Assembly: GCA_002404865.1 (NCBI GenBank)
Contig: DHKP01000004.1
Coordinates: forward strand, 1 to 64,000
Source: Caryophanales bacterium UBA4691
GTDB taxonomy: Bacteria; Bacillota_I; Bacilli_A; RFN20; CAG-826
DNA: 64,000 bases
Direction of reading: 5' to 3'
Shown here: positions 6,761-15,186 of the stretch, piece after piece
Position numbering within the stretch: position 1 is the stretch's first letter
How the letters are laid out: each line of letters starts with the position of its first letter
Made by a program: the position numbers and the translations under genes
The notes under the pieces: generated by a model
What the model was told of the DNA's origin: nothing
Databases searched by the model: none
Seen by the model: the letters and a program-made list of their open reading frames with translations, nothing else

Positions 6761-9511
6761 TTAGTCTTCGTCTTTATCGTCTTTTTTCCCGCCGAGTTGA
6801 GGAACATAATCTTTTAGTTCGGCCGCGTAATCATGAGGGACGATCTTTCCTTGTTCAAGATTATCTTTCTCACAAGCATCGGCAAGAAGTTGCTTAGCAC
6901 GTCTAAGTGAGAGAGCACTCTTGACTTTGAATACGCCAGGAATCTCTTTGTAGATATTCTTATTCCCCGCATCATGGAGTGGGATTGGGCTGTTTTCATA
7001 TTCTTTTGGATCGAGCGCGAAATAAAGTTTCAATCCCTTTCCAGCAATGGTGATTTTCACATAAGTCTTCGTGTGAAGCCTGAAAGTGTCACCACTATTG
7101 GAGAGTCGGCTCTTTAAGCCATAACTGAGGCATTCGGCTTTGAGGTCATTATAGTTATCTTGCGTCTCTTTATCAGCAACTAGCATACGCTCATTGAAAG
7201 GAATGCGAATGATTTTGGCTTTTGGAGCATCTCCAATGGCTGCAGCAACTGAAACATCTTCAGATTCTGCTTCTGCCCCGTCTTCAAGATTTGAAGTCGG
7301 AGCAGGTTCTGGAACCACTTCTTCCTTTTTCTCTTGGGCTTTTCCTTCTGGAGCAGCAACTTGTATCACAATCGTTTGCGTAGGTTTAGTTTCTGGCTCA
7401 ACTTCTTCTTTTTTCTTTTCAATAGTCGCGGAAGTAGCATCATCTTTCTTAGCTGCTTCTTTTTGCGCTTTCAAAAGTTCCGCAAAACGCTTATCAAGTT
7501 CCTCCGAGATAATATCGCGAACGGCATCGGGAGTAATCGCATTCTCCTTCATATTCTTGATTTCTTCGCTTTGAGCCTTGATTTGCTCGCTTTGTGATTT
7601 GGTTTCTTCCGCTTCGGCTTCCGCTCTAGCTTGCTCGATAAGATGAGCGTCGGCTGCTTCTTGAGCGGCTTTCTCGGACGCTTTTGCTTGTTCATCGCGG
7701 AAAGCGCTGAGTTCACTTTGAATCAAGGATTTAATGTCGTCCTTTGAAGCTTCATCGACTCCCGTAGAAGCCGGCTTTATGTTATTGAGCTCATCGCGAA
7801 CGATATTGCGGATATCTTCAAGAGAGAGACTCTCGCGTTTCTTTTCCGCCTCAAGGCGTTCTTGACGGTCTAAAGCCCTTTCTTCGCGTTCTTTGACTCT
7901 AGCCATTGCATCTTCTTTAAGAGCTTTCTCCAAAGCAAGGCGCTTTTCTTCTTCGATTTTCGCTTTTTCTTCCGCTTCTTTTTGAGCTTTTATCGCCTCG
8001 CTGTCGCGTTTCAAATCTTCGCGTTTACCAATATAATAAGAGCGAATTTGCTGATTGATAAGCTCACGAGCTTCTTCTTCGGTGAGCTCACGGCGCTCTG
8101 GATTATCGTGTTCATCGAGAGCTTCTTGGATTAAAGAACGGAGGTCACTAGCCGTAAGAGGCTTTTCTTCTTCGTTATCTTCCTTTACTTCAGGAGCAGT
8201 ATTTTCTTTTTGCGTATTGAGCTCTTCGCGGATAATGGTGCGAAGGTCATCAATTGTAGCAACCGGTTCGTCTTGAATATCTTCATCAGTCTTCTTTTCT
8301 TCCGCTTTTTCTGGGGCAATGGCTTTAGCGATTTCTTCAGAAACGATTTTGCGGAGATCGTCACTAGTGAGAGTCTCTGCCGTTTCGTTAGAAGAAAGAT
8401 CATCGTTTTCTTTCTCGTCATCAACGACGTCAACAGGGATATCGTTATCTTTCGATTTCTCAAGCTCTTCTGCAATAATTTTGCGGAGATCGTCACTCGT
8501 CAAAGCTTCAGATTCATCGGAAGCAGGAACATTTGCGTCTTTTTGTTCCTTTTCTACCTCTTCGCCTTTATTTGAAGATAATTCTTCGCGGATAATGGCA
8601 CGAACATCGTCTTTGGTCATGAATTCTTCGCGATCTTTTTTGGATTTAGTGTCATCGCCAGATCCAGTATTGTAGATATATTGGATGAACGCTGGCTTTA
8701 CTCCGGCATAATCGGTTGGGGCTGGAGCTGCCTGAGTGGCAGTAGCGGGTTTCTCTTCTTCTTTTTCAGGAGCAGCAGGAGCTGGAACTGGCGCGGCGGG
8801 CGCTGGGGCGGAAATCGGCTCAGACTCAATAGCAGTTTCTGTCTCAGGTTCGGAGACGCTTTCCTCTATAACTTCTTTTGGCTCTTCCTCTTCTTCGCTA
8901 TTATCTTCATCCTCTTCGGTAGTTTCTTCTTGTGGGGCTTCTTCGACCACTGGTTTCCTAGATAGTCCGATTGCGGAAACTAATAAGGTAATGACCGTCA
9001 AGGCAAAAGAGAAGCAAGCGATCGCATAAGGCAAAATAGCAAGGATTTGCATGCCTAAGTTCAAACTAGTGCCAGAACCCAAAATTACAGCAATGGCATT
9101 CTCATCATCTTTGAACCAGCCTGGAGCTAAGAAAATCGAAATGATTTCATAACTCAAAATACCAAAAATTAAGGAAAATAAATTAACAAAAAGGGCACCT
9201 GGACGTTTTTTTGCAATTAAAACGACAAGATGTACGAGCCAGAATATGGCAAGTAACCCCAATAGAACTGGAAGCAAATAAAGAATCGGGAATCCATTCG
9301 TAGCAGTTTGAGAATAGAATTCAGTCTTAAACAAGAGCAAATTCTGCGAAACAAATTTCTCTCCGATAAGCTTAAGCGCACCCATCACATCGGTAACGCC
9401 ACTCATATATCCCGCTCCACCAAACATCATCGGCGAAAAAACGAGCAAAGCCGCAGCGATAATGGTTAGAAGCATCGAGACAATGGTAAGAATCGTCGTT
9501 GATTTTTTCAT
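6761..9511 (-). CDS. Membrane protein with long acidic repeat region and conserved C-terminal domain
   Basis: 916 residues. Four membrane spans (about 7-28, 76-99, 106-130, 155-183) are followed by an acidic and Pro/Ala-rich linker (190-265). Then come nine copies of a 13-residue motif close to T-S/x-D-D-L-R-x-I-I-x-E-E-L at 299, 338, 382, 419, 453, 477 (degenerate), 563, 589 and 660, and charged coiled-coil-like segments (500-560, 605-660). A globular domain at about 765-880 (with AECLSYGLKSRLS and KLYFALDP) resembles an uncharacterised C-terminal domain that I recall from other Firmicutes membrane proteins. The motif spacing suggests a flexible array of short amphipathic docking helices. 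The start has AGAGG seven bases upstream. Function unknown; a cytoplasmic scaffold anchored to the membrane is a guess. Confidence 0.8.
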   Translation of the reverse strand: MKKSTTILTIVSMLLTIIAAALLVFSPMMFGGAGYMSGVTDVMGALKLIGEKFVSQNLLLFKTEFYSQTATNGFPILYLLPVLLGLLAIFWLVHLVVLIAKKRPGALFVNLFSLIFGILSYEIISIFLAPGWFKDDENAIAVILGSGTSLNLGMQILAILPYAIACFSFALTVITLLVSAIGLSRKPVVEEAPQEETTEEDEDNSEEEEEPKEVIEESVSEPETETAIESEPISAPAPAAPVPAPAAPEKEEEKPATATQAAPAPTDYAGVKPAFIQYIYNTGSGDDTKSKKDREEFMTKDDVRAIIREELSSNKGEEVEKEQKDANVPASDESEALTSDDLRKIIAEELEKSKDNDIPVDVVDDEKENDDLSSNETAETLTSDDLRKIVSEEIAKAIAPEKAEEKKTDEDIQDEPVATIDDLRTIIREELNTQKENTAPEVKEDNEEEKPLTASDLRSLIQEALDEHDNPERRELTEEEARELINQQIRSYYIGKREDLKRDSEAIKAQKEAEEKAKIEEEKRLALEKALKEDAMARVKEREERALDRQERLEAEKKRESLSLEDIRNIVRDELNNIKPASTGVDEASKDDIKSLIQSELSAFRDEQAKASEKAAQEAADAHLIEQARAEAEAEETKSQSEQIKAQSEEIKNMKENAITPDAVRDIISEELDKRFAELLKAQKEAAKKDDATSATIEKKKEEVEPETKPTQTIVIQVAAPEGKAQEKKEEVVPEPAPTSNLEDGAEAESEDVSVAAAIGDAPKAKIIRIPFNERMLVADKETQDNYNDLKAECLSYGLKSRLSNSGDTFRLHTKTYVKITIAGKGLKLYFALDPKEYENSPIPLHDAGNKNIYKEIPGVFKVKSALSLRRAKQLLADACEKDNLEQGKIVPHDYAAELKDYVPQLGGKKDDKDED

Positions 9512-9603
9512 AACAAAACCTCTTTTTGTGCCTCTATTTTATTCACCATAAAAGTAAATAGCAAAGAAAAAGAAGTCAAAATTGCTAAGATTTTAAAAAA
9601 TTT

Positions 9604-10464
9604 TTAATGAATATAGCCACTTTTGGCAATGATTTTAAACATATTGTGATGAGTGACTATATGAGCGTCTCCTTTCGGCCCTTCTTCCCCATCGAGACAC
9701 CATCCCATCGTTTCATCGGTGTGAATATAAAATTCGTGGGCTCGCAATATGATGCGGTTGCGGTCCACTAAAAGCGGAAGAACCCCATTAGAAATATCTT
9801 TTTTCGCCAAAAACAGTTCCATTTGGCCATCTTGGATAGACCCATAACGATTCACTTTAAAACCGCCGATGTTTTTTCCGTTCATCAATAAGAGGAAAGG
9901 AGTATCTAATTCATAATGCCCGCCATCAGCATCAATAATCGCATGCACCGTTTTCTTGTCTTTTAATTCCTTGATGGCGGCATTGTAATAAGCGACTCTC
10001 CCTAAGATTCTTTTCTTTTTCCGTGGAGTCATATAGGCGATATCGCTATATCTCCCAATCGTACAAACATAAGCGAAATATTGACCGTTAATTTCACCCA
10101 CATCGAAGGGAACGATATCTCCTTTCGTTAAAATTTCTAGCGATTCTCTCAAATTGGAACCAATTCCAAAATTCCGGCCGATATCCCCAATTGTGCCAAA
10201 ATTGATATAGCCAAGAATTGGGGGATTTTTGACCATGGCGAGAGCGTTAATTAGATTATTAAAAGTGCCATCTCCCCCTACAATAACCAGCACATCGTAT
10301 TTTTCGGAAGAAGATACGGCTATTTCTCTCGCTTCTTTCGCGCTTAGCGTGCAAAAGAAATCCACGCGATCGAATCGCGAAAGCAGTTTCTCTTTCACCA
10401 TGGGGATTTTTGCCGTGAAATTGCGATGCCCCGATTGGTGACTGTACATTACTAAGCAATTCAT
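9604..10464 (-). CDS. Diacylglycerol kinase-family lipid kinase
   Basis: 286 residues. The DAGK catalytic signature VGGDGTFNNLINAL begins at residue 62, and the later ISNGVLPLLVDRNRI and C-terminal DGEEGPKGDAHIV blocks fit the YegS/DgkB/BmrU family, which phosphorylates diacylglycerol or related lipids with ATP at the inner face of the membrane. Normal length for the family. It lies 19 bases after the pyrG stop on the same strand and has no clear ribosome site, so it may depend on read-through from pyrG. The exact lipid substrate is not predictable. Confidence 0.85.
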   Translation of the reverse strand: MNCLVMYSHQSGHRNFTAKIPMVKEKLLSRFDRVDFFCTLSAKEAREIAVSSSEKYDVLVIVGGDGTFNNLINALAMVKNPPILGYINFGTIGDIGRNFGIGSNLRESLEILTKGDIVPFDVGEINGQYFAYVCTIGRYSDIAYMTPRKKKRILGRVAYYNAAIKELKDKKTVHAIIDADGGHYELDTPFLLLMNGKNIGGFKVNRYGSIQDGQMELFLAKKDISNGVLPLLVDRNRIILRAHEFYIHTDETMGWCLDGEEGPKGDAHIVTHHNMFKIIAKSGYIH

Positions 10465-10483
10465 TGTTGTGTTTTACGTCAAA

Positions 10484-12091
10484 TTATTGATTTTGATGTT
10501 TGATACTCGCTTCAACAAATCCGCGGAATAAAGGATTTGGGGCAAGTGGACGAGAGGTGAATTCTGGATGGAATTGGCTTGCAATAAAAAATGGATGATC
10601 TTTTAATTCAATGATTTCGACAAGCCCCGCCTGAGGATTAATGCCAGAGAAGACAAGCCCTTTTTCTTCTAATTTAGTACGGAAAGCATTATTAAATTCA
10701 TAACGATGGCGATGACGTTCTTGAACGAGCTTCTCACCATAGCATTTGTAGGCGAGCGTGCCTTTCTCAACTGCACAGTCATAGTTCCCTAAGCGGAGCG
10801 TCCCACCCATTTGAATTCCGGCATATTGGTCATGAAGCAAATCGATGACAGGATATGGAGTTTGGGAATCGAATTCCGTTGTATTTGCGCCCGCTAGTCC
10901 ACACACGTGCTCCGCGAATTCAATGACGGCCAATTGCATGCCTAAACAAATTCCTAAATATGGGATCGCGTTTTCTCTAGCGTAACGAATGGCGATTTTT
11001 TTGCCTTCTGTTCCACGTTCGCCAAAACCACCGGGCACAAGAATCCCATCATATCCCTTCAAGACTTCTCTAACGTTTCCTTCATTGATATCCATGGATT
11101 TAATCCAACCAATGTCCACTTTGTATCCATAGTAATAACCACTATGAATCAAAGCGCTTTTGACTGACAGATAAGCGTCATGGAGTTCGACATATTTCCC
11201 AACGAGAGCAATTTTGACGTGTTTGTTGCTGTTTTTGACGCTATCGACCCACTTTTCCCAATTATGCAAGTCCGCTTTTGCTGCTTTTAGGCGAAGATGG
11301 TCAAGGACATAATCATCAAGCTTTTGGCTATGGAGCATAAATGGAAGCTCATCGACGATCGGCAAATCATCCGCTTCAAACACGCCATCCAAAGGCACGT
11401 TGCAGAATAAAGAAATCTTTTTCTTTTGCCCTTCGCTTAATGGTACTTCGCTTCTAAGGACAATCGCGTCAGGCTGAATTCCTAAGGAAAGAAGTTCGTG
11501 AACGCTATGTTGGGTCGGCTTGGTTTTGCTTTCTTGGGCACTTTTCAGATATGGAACAAGAGTATTATGGATAAACAGCGTGTTTTCGTATCCTAATTCG
11601 ATACGGAGCTCGCGAATTGCTTCTAAAAATGGCAATGATTCGATATCGCCAACGGTTCCACCAATCTCAACGATGATAATATCCGCCGAGCTTGCGCTGC
11701 TCGCTTGAAGAATGCGCGATTTAATTTCGTTGGTAACGTGAGGGATAACTTGCACGCACCCCCCTAAATAGTCACCTCTACGCTCTTTTTCGATAACGGC
11801 GCTATAGATTTTGCCACTCGTAATGGAGCTTTCTTTGGTAAGATCAACCCCAGTCCATCTTTCGTAATGTCCTAAATCGAGGTCAGTTTCCGCTCCATCT
11901 TTGGTTACATAGACTTCACCATGCTGATAAGGAGACATCGTGCCTGGGTCAACGTTAAGATATGGATCAAGTTTTATATTGAAAATCTTGACCCCTCTGC
12001 TTTTGAGCAAAAGCCCAAGGCTAGACGCAAGGATTCCCTTGCCTAAACTTGAAACGACACCACCTGTAACAAAGACATACTTGCTTCCCAT
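10484..12091 (-). CDS. pyrG: CTP synthase
   Basis: 535 residues. The N-terminal amidoligase begins MGSKYVFVTGGVVSSLGKGI with the P-loop-like SSLGKGILASSLG; the C-terminal class I glutamine amidotransferase has the nucleophile Cys382 in LGICLGMQLAV and a C-terminal HPEF triad element. It makes CTP from UTP, ATP and glutamine. Start choice: an ATG six bases upstream (12097) lies one base from the GAGGT ribosome site, too close; the ATG at 12091 has a 7-base spacing and is preferred. Part of a nucleotide-metabolism neighbourhood with prs, hpt and apt. Confidence 0.96.
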   Translation of the reverse strand: MGSKYVFVTGGVVSSLGKGILASSLGLLLKSRGVKIFNIKLDPYLNVDPGTMSPYQHGEVYVTKDGAETDLDLGHYERWTGVDLTKESSITSGKIYSAVIEKERRGDYLGGCVQVIPHVTNEIKSRILQASSASSADIIIVEIGGTVGDIESLPFLEAIRELRIELGYENTLFIHNTLVPYLKSAQESKTKPTQHSVHELLSLGIQPDAIVLRSEVPLSEGQKKKISLFCNVPLDGVFEADDLPIVDELPFMLHSQKLDDYVLDHLRLKAAKADLHNWEKWVDSVKNSNKHVKIALVGKYVELHDAYLSVKSALIHSGYYYGYKVDIGWIKSMDINEGNVREVLKGYDGILVPGGFGERGTEGKKIAIRYARENAIPYLGICLGMQLAVIEFAEHVCGLAGANTTEFDSQTPYPVIDLLHDQYAGIQMGGTLRLGNYDCAVEKGTLAYKCYGEKLVQERHRHRYEFNNAFRTKLEEKGLVFSGINPQAGLVEIIELKDHPFFIASQFHPEFTSRPLAPNPLFRGFVEASIKHQNQ

Positions 12092-12174
12092 AAACATTAC
12101 CTCAAAAATTCCGTTCTCTATGATAAGATAACCAGCAATCCTTTCTCAAATAGAATATGCGGTTATTTTAAAAC

Positions 12175-12789
12175 TTAGAAAAGATTCTTCTTTACATAAA
12201 TAGAATCTTCCTTTGTGATTTTTCGAATCACTTTGCAAGGATTACCCACCGCTAAGGAATGAGGTGGGATATCTCTAGTCACAACGCTTCCTGCTCCAAT
12301 CGTTGAACCTTCCCCGATTTTTACTCCACCAATAATCGTTACGTTACTTGCAATCCAACAATTTGACCCAATCGCGATTGGCTTAGCGTATTCTTTGTCC
12401 GTCAAAGCCCCTTTTTCATTCTTATAAATTTTTCTCTCTTCCCCTAAAAGAGGATGCACGGGGGTCACAATCGAGACATTCGGACCAAAGAAAACATTAT
12501 CGCCGATATAGACAGGGGCACAATCTAAAACCGTGAAATTGAAATTAGCGAAGCAGTTCTTTCCAAAACTCGTGAAACGCCCATAATCAAAATAAATGGG
12601 ACCAACCAGCATTAAATTCTCATAGCGATGAATAAGAAGCTCTTCTAAGATAGCGTCTCGCCTCGCTTCACCCTCCGCTAAAGCATTAAATTCAGCGCAA
12701 AGGCGATGGGCATGGTCACGAAAAGAGAGAAGTTTTTCATCACTCGGGTCATAAATTTTCCCCGTTACCATTCTCTCTAATTCATCCAT
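12175..12789 (-). CDS. Sugar O-acetyltransferase (maltose/galactoside acetyltransferase family)
   Basis: 204 residues. An N-terminal helical Mac domain (about 4-55) precedes a left-handed beta-helix of hexapeptide repeats, with FDYGRFTSFGKNCFANFNF, the catalytic-type VTPVHPL histidine, and IGSNCWIASNVTIIGGVKIG. These enzymes move acetyl from acetyl-CoA to the 6-hydroxyl of sugars and act as trimers in the cytoplasm; the natural acceptor is usually unknown. Located 21 bases after the prs stop on the same strand, so probably co-transcribed, though the function is unrelated. Ribosome site weak. Confidence 0.9.
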   Translation of the reverse strand: MDELERMVTGKIYDPSDEKLLSFRDHAHRLCAEFNALAEGEARRDAILEELLIHRYENLMLVGPIYFDYGRFTSFGKNCFANFNFTVLDCAPVYIGDNVFFGPNVSIVTPVHPLLGEERKIYKNEKGALTDKEYAKPIAIGSNCWIASNVTIIGGVKIGEGSTIGAGSVVTRDIPPHSLAVGNPCKVIRKITKEDSIYVKKNLF

Positions 12790-12810
12790 ATTCTTATTAT
12801 GAGACGGGAA

Positions 12811-13737
12811 CTACTCGCTTAATCCTTCCATATAAGAAGCTAATAAAGGTGCTAATGTAATCATTGTCACCCCATCAATCTTATTTTCGATTGAGTCAGT
12901 CACGACGATTTCTTTCACGCCGGCATTCAATAGATTAGTAACTGCATTGCCAGAGAAAATGCCATGACTCGCTCCGACAAAGACTGCTTTTGCACCTTCT
13001 TCATAAAGAAGCTTGCTCACAGCTACAACGGTTCCAGCGGTATCAATCATATCATCAATAACGATGCAGAGTTTGCCTTTGACATCGCCTTGAAGACCGA
13101 GAATTTCAGCACGATTAGGTCTAGGGCGATGCTTGTCGGCAACCGCTAAAGATGCGCCCGGAAAATAAGTTAAAAAAGCCTCGGCCCTTTTTACGCCACC
13201 GTGATCTGGCGAGACAATAGCCACATTTTCATTTGCGAATCCACATTTCTCGGCATGATCTTTGAAGTGGGCACCAAATAATGGAGCACATGGTAAATTT
13301 GTAGCCTTAATCTTAGAGAAGAAAGAAAGAATTTTAGTGCTATGAATATCCGTAAACGCAATTGAACTAGCTCCACTTGTTTCGATTAAATGCGCAACCA
13401 GACGAGCAGAAACAGGATCATTATCAGCAATCATGCGCTCTTGACGAGCATATCCATAATAGGGAACAAGGAGATGAATGTCCTTGGCGCCGCCATTTCT
13501 TAGCGCATCGATAAATACCAATAATTCCATCAAGCGGTCATTGGCAGGCCGCGAAGTGCTTTGAACCACAAAGCATACTTTGTCTTTTACTTCACAAAGT
13601 GGTTTTGCGAAGACTTCCCCATCAGCAAAATGGGAAACTTTGCAATCAGAAAGAGGCAATTGCGTAAGTCGTGAGACTTCACTTGCGAGAAAACTGTCGC
13701 TATGAAGGAAGAAGAGGCGATTTCTTTCCGTGTCCAT
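12811..13737 (-). CDS. prs: Ribose-phosphate pyrophosphokinase
   Basis: 308 residues. The enzyme makes PRPP from ribose-5-phosphate and ATP, feeding the salvage enzymes encoded by hpt and apt nearby. The PRPP-binding loop VIDDMIDTAGT lies near 226-236; the flexible-loop segment VPYYGYARQERM and the SPDHGGVKRA block are also present. Start: a longer frame would begin at TTG 13749, but that TTG overlaps the GGAG ribosome site; ATG 13737 is six bases after it and is chosen. Diverges from hpt across about 146 bases. Confidence 0.95.
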   Translation of the reverse strand: MDTERNRLFFLHSDSFLASEVSRLTQLPLSDCKVSHFADGEVFAKPLCEVKDKVCFVVQSTSRPANDRLMELLVFIDALRNGGAKDIHLLVPYYGYARQERMIADNDPVSARLVAHLIETSGASSIAFTDIHSTKILSFFSKIKATNLPCAPLFGAHFKDHAEKCGFANENVAIVSPDHGGVKRAEAFLTYFPGASLAVADKHRPRPNRAEILGLQGDVKGKLCIVIDDMIDTAGTVVAVSKLLYEEGAKAVFVGASHGIFSGNAVTNLLNAGVKEIVVTDSIENKIDGVTMITLAPLLASYMEGLSE

Positions 13738-13883
13738 ACTAATCTCCAAAACTATATTAGTATGCCTTATTTTCTTTTTATTTGAAATTCATAGCGCTTT
13801 CTTTTTTATTTTTTCTATTTGCTCTATTTTTGTGAATAGAAAAACGCTTATATTATTCTAATACATAAATTTGGAGCAAATAA

Positions 13884-14453
13884 ATGGAAGAACTGGTCTT
13901 ATCTTTTGAAGAAATTGACGCCATCGCAAAACGCTTAGGAAAAACGCTGACTCAGGACTTAGCTAGCGATGAAAAAACGCCACTATTCATATGTGTTATG
14001 AAGGGTGCGCTCAATTTTATGGCCGAACTAATTAAGCATGTCTCACTCCCCATTCTTACCGATTACGTTCAGCTATCTAGCTATCAAGGAACAAAAACCA
14101 CTGGGCAAGTGAATTTCAAGCACATGCTCGAATCCAATCCGGATGGAAGGACGATCGTAATCGTCGAAGATGTTGTGGATACCGGTTTAACCATGCAGGC
14201 CCTTGAAAATTACCTTCGAACAAATTTCAAGCCGAAAAGGATCCTTCTTTGTTCCTTGTTCGACAAAGTAAATTGTCGCACTGTCCCAGCCAAAGTCGAT
14301 TACGTTGGAAAAACCTTAACCGAAAATAAATTTCTCATTGGATTTGGCTTGGATTACGACGAATTGGAAAGAAATACCACTTACGTTTATACTCCAGACA
14401 AAAATGATTTAGACCGCCTTAACGCTATTCTTGAAAAGGACAAGAATCAATAA
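13884..14453 (+). CDS. hpt: Hypoxanthine phosphoribosyltransferase
   Basis: 189 residues. The PRPP-loop signature IVIVEDVVDTGLTM lies near 91-104 and YVGKTLTENKFLIGFGLDYDE is the usual C-terminal purine-contact region. It converts hypoxanthine (and often guanine) plus PRPP into IMP/GMP. GGAG is seven bases before the ATG. It diverges from prs, which makes its co-substrate, and is followed by apt on the same strand but separated by an extended terminator-like hairpin. Length typical. Confidence 0.94.
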   Translation: MEELVLSFEEIDAIAKRLGKTLTQDLASDEKTPLFICVMKGALNFMAELIKHVSLPILTDYVQLSSYQGTKTTGQVNFKHMLESNPDGRTIVIVEDVVDTGLTMQALENYLRTNFKPKRILLCSLFDKVNCRTVPAKVDYVGKTLTENKFLIGFGLDYDELERNTTYVYTPDKNDLDRLNAILEKDKNQ

Positions 14454-14491
14454 AAAACTCTAAAGAATAAATCCTATATTTTTTCTATATT

Positions 14492-14566
14492 ACCACCATT
14501 CTAGCGAGGATTTCACTAAAAAATTCATAAGCAATTTTTAGATGAAATCGATGGTGGTTTTTTATT
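14492..14566 (+). terminator. Extended bulged intrinsic terminator between hpt and apt
   Basis: The outer stem ACCACCAT (14492-14499) pairs with ATGGTGGT (14551-14558), which is followed by a T run. Inside are a 9-base one-sided bulge, a second stem GATTTCA/TGAAATC (14509-14515 with 14543-14549) and a third AT-rich stem (14516-14525 with 14533-14541). It is longer than a usual terminator and could be a structured element as well as the hpt terminator. Confidence 0.7.
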
Positions 14567-14620
14567 TATGCGTATGTTATTGTTTCCGTGTTTTCGAAAG
14601 AAAACTATCGAGGTATAAGA

Positions 14621-15142
14621 ATGGACTTAGAAAAATTTATCGGTGTTACGCCTGACTTCCCAAAGAAAGGAATCTCATTTAAAGACATATCGCCATTATT
14701 GAAAGACCCAACTGCCTTTCATTACTGCATAGACGAACTAGAGAAGCTCGCAAACGAATTTCATCCTACCGTCATTGTCGGGGCGGAATCGCGGGGCTTT
14801 TTATTTGGCGCTGCTCTAGCGTATAAAATGGGCATCGGCTTTGTTATGGCAAGAAAGGCTGGCAAACTCCCTGGAATCACGGTAAAAGTTAGCTACCAAT
14901 TAGAATATGGAACCGCCACAATGGAAGTGCCCGCTAATTCTTTTAAAGAAGGAGATCGTGTGCTTCTCGTCGACGACTTGCTTGCAACAGGCGGTACCTT
15001 TGCTGCTTTAACGCAATTAGTCAAATCCGCAGGTGGAGAACCAGTCGGAGCGATCACTGTTATCCGCCTAGAAGAACTACATGGAGAAAACCACGCTTTA
15101 GTCCCTTGCCGAAGCCTACTAACACTTAGCGATTCTCATTAA
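14621..15142 (+). CDS. apt: Adenine phosphoribosyltransferase
   Basis: 173 residues, the normal size. The N-terminus (IGVTPDFPKKGISFKDISPLL) is characteristic of bacterial APRT and the PRPP loop LLVDDLLATGGT lies near 115-126. It salvages adenine to AMP with PRPP. Start: ATG 14621 has GAGGT seven bases upstream; an in-frame GTG at 14588 has no ribosome site and would add 11 atypical residues. Follows hpt behind a terminator-like hairpin, so it probably has its own promoter or is attenuated. Confidence 0.95.
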   Translation: MDLEKFIGVTPDFPKKGISFKDISPLLKDPTAFHYCIDELEKLANEFHPTVIVGAESRGFLFGAALAYKMGIGFVMARKAGKLPGITVKVSYQLEYGTATMEVPANSFKEGDRVLLVDDLLATGGTFAALTQLVKSAGGEPVGAITVIRLEELHGENHALVPCRSLLTLSDSH

Positions 15143-15157
15143 ACGAAATAGAAATTT

Positions 15158-15186
15158 AGCCGCACGTAACACTGCGGCTTTTTTAT
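15158..15186 (+). terminator. Intrinsic terminator of apt
   Basis: AGCCGCA (15158-15164) and TGCGGCT (15173-15179) form a 7-bp stem with an 8-base loop, followed by TTTTTATT. It runs into the 3' end of the convergent permease gene and may also slow transcription from the other side. Confidence 0.8.

Noticed and set aside
7194..9029. Several Ser/Phe-rich open frames on the plus strand opposite the 916-residue gene
   Set aside because: Mirror of the acidic repeats; no ribosome sites and no family features.
14454..14620. Purine riboswitch upstream of apt
   Set aside because: No conserved three-way-junction core is recognisable; the structure reads as an extended terminator.
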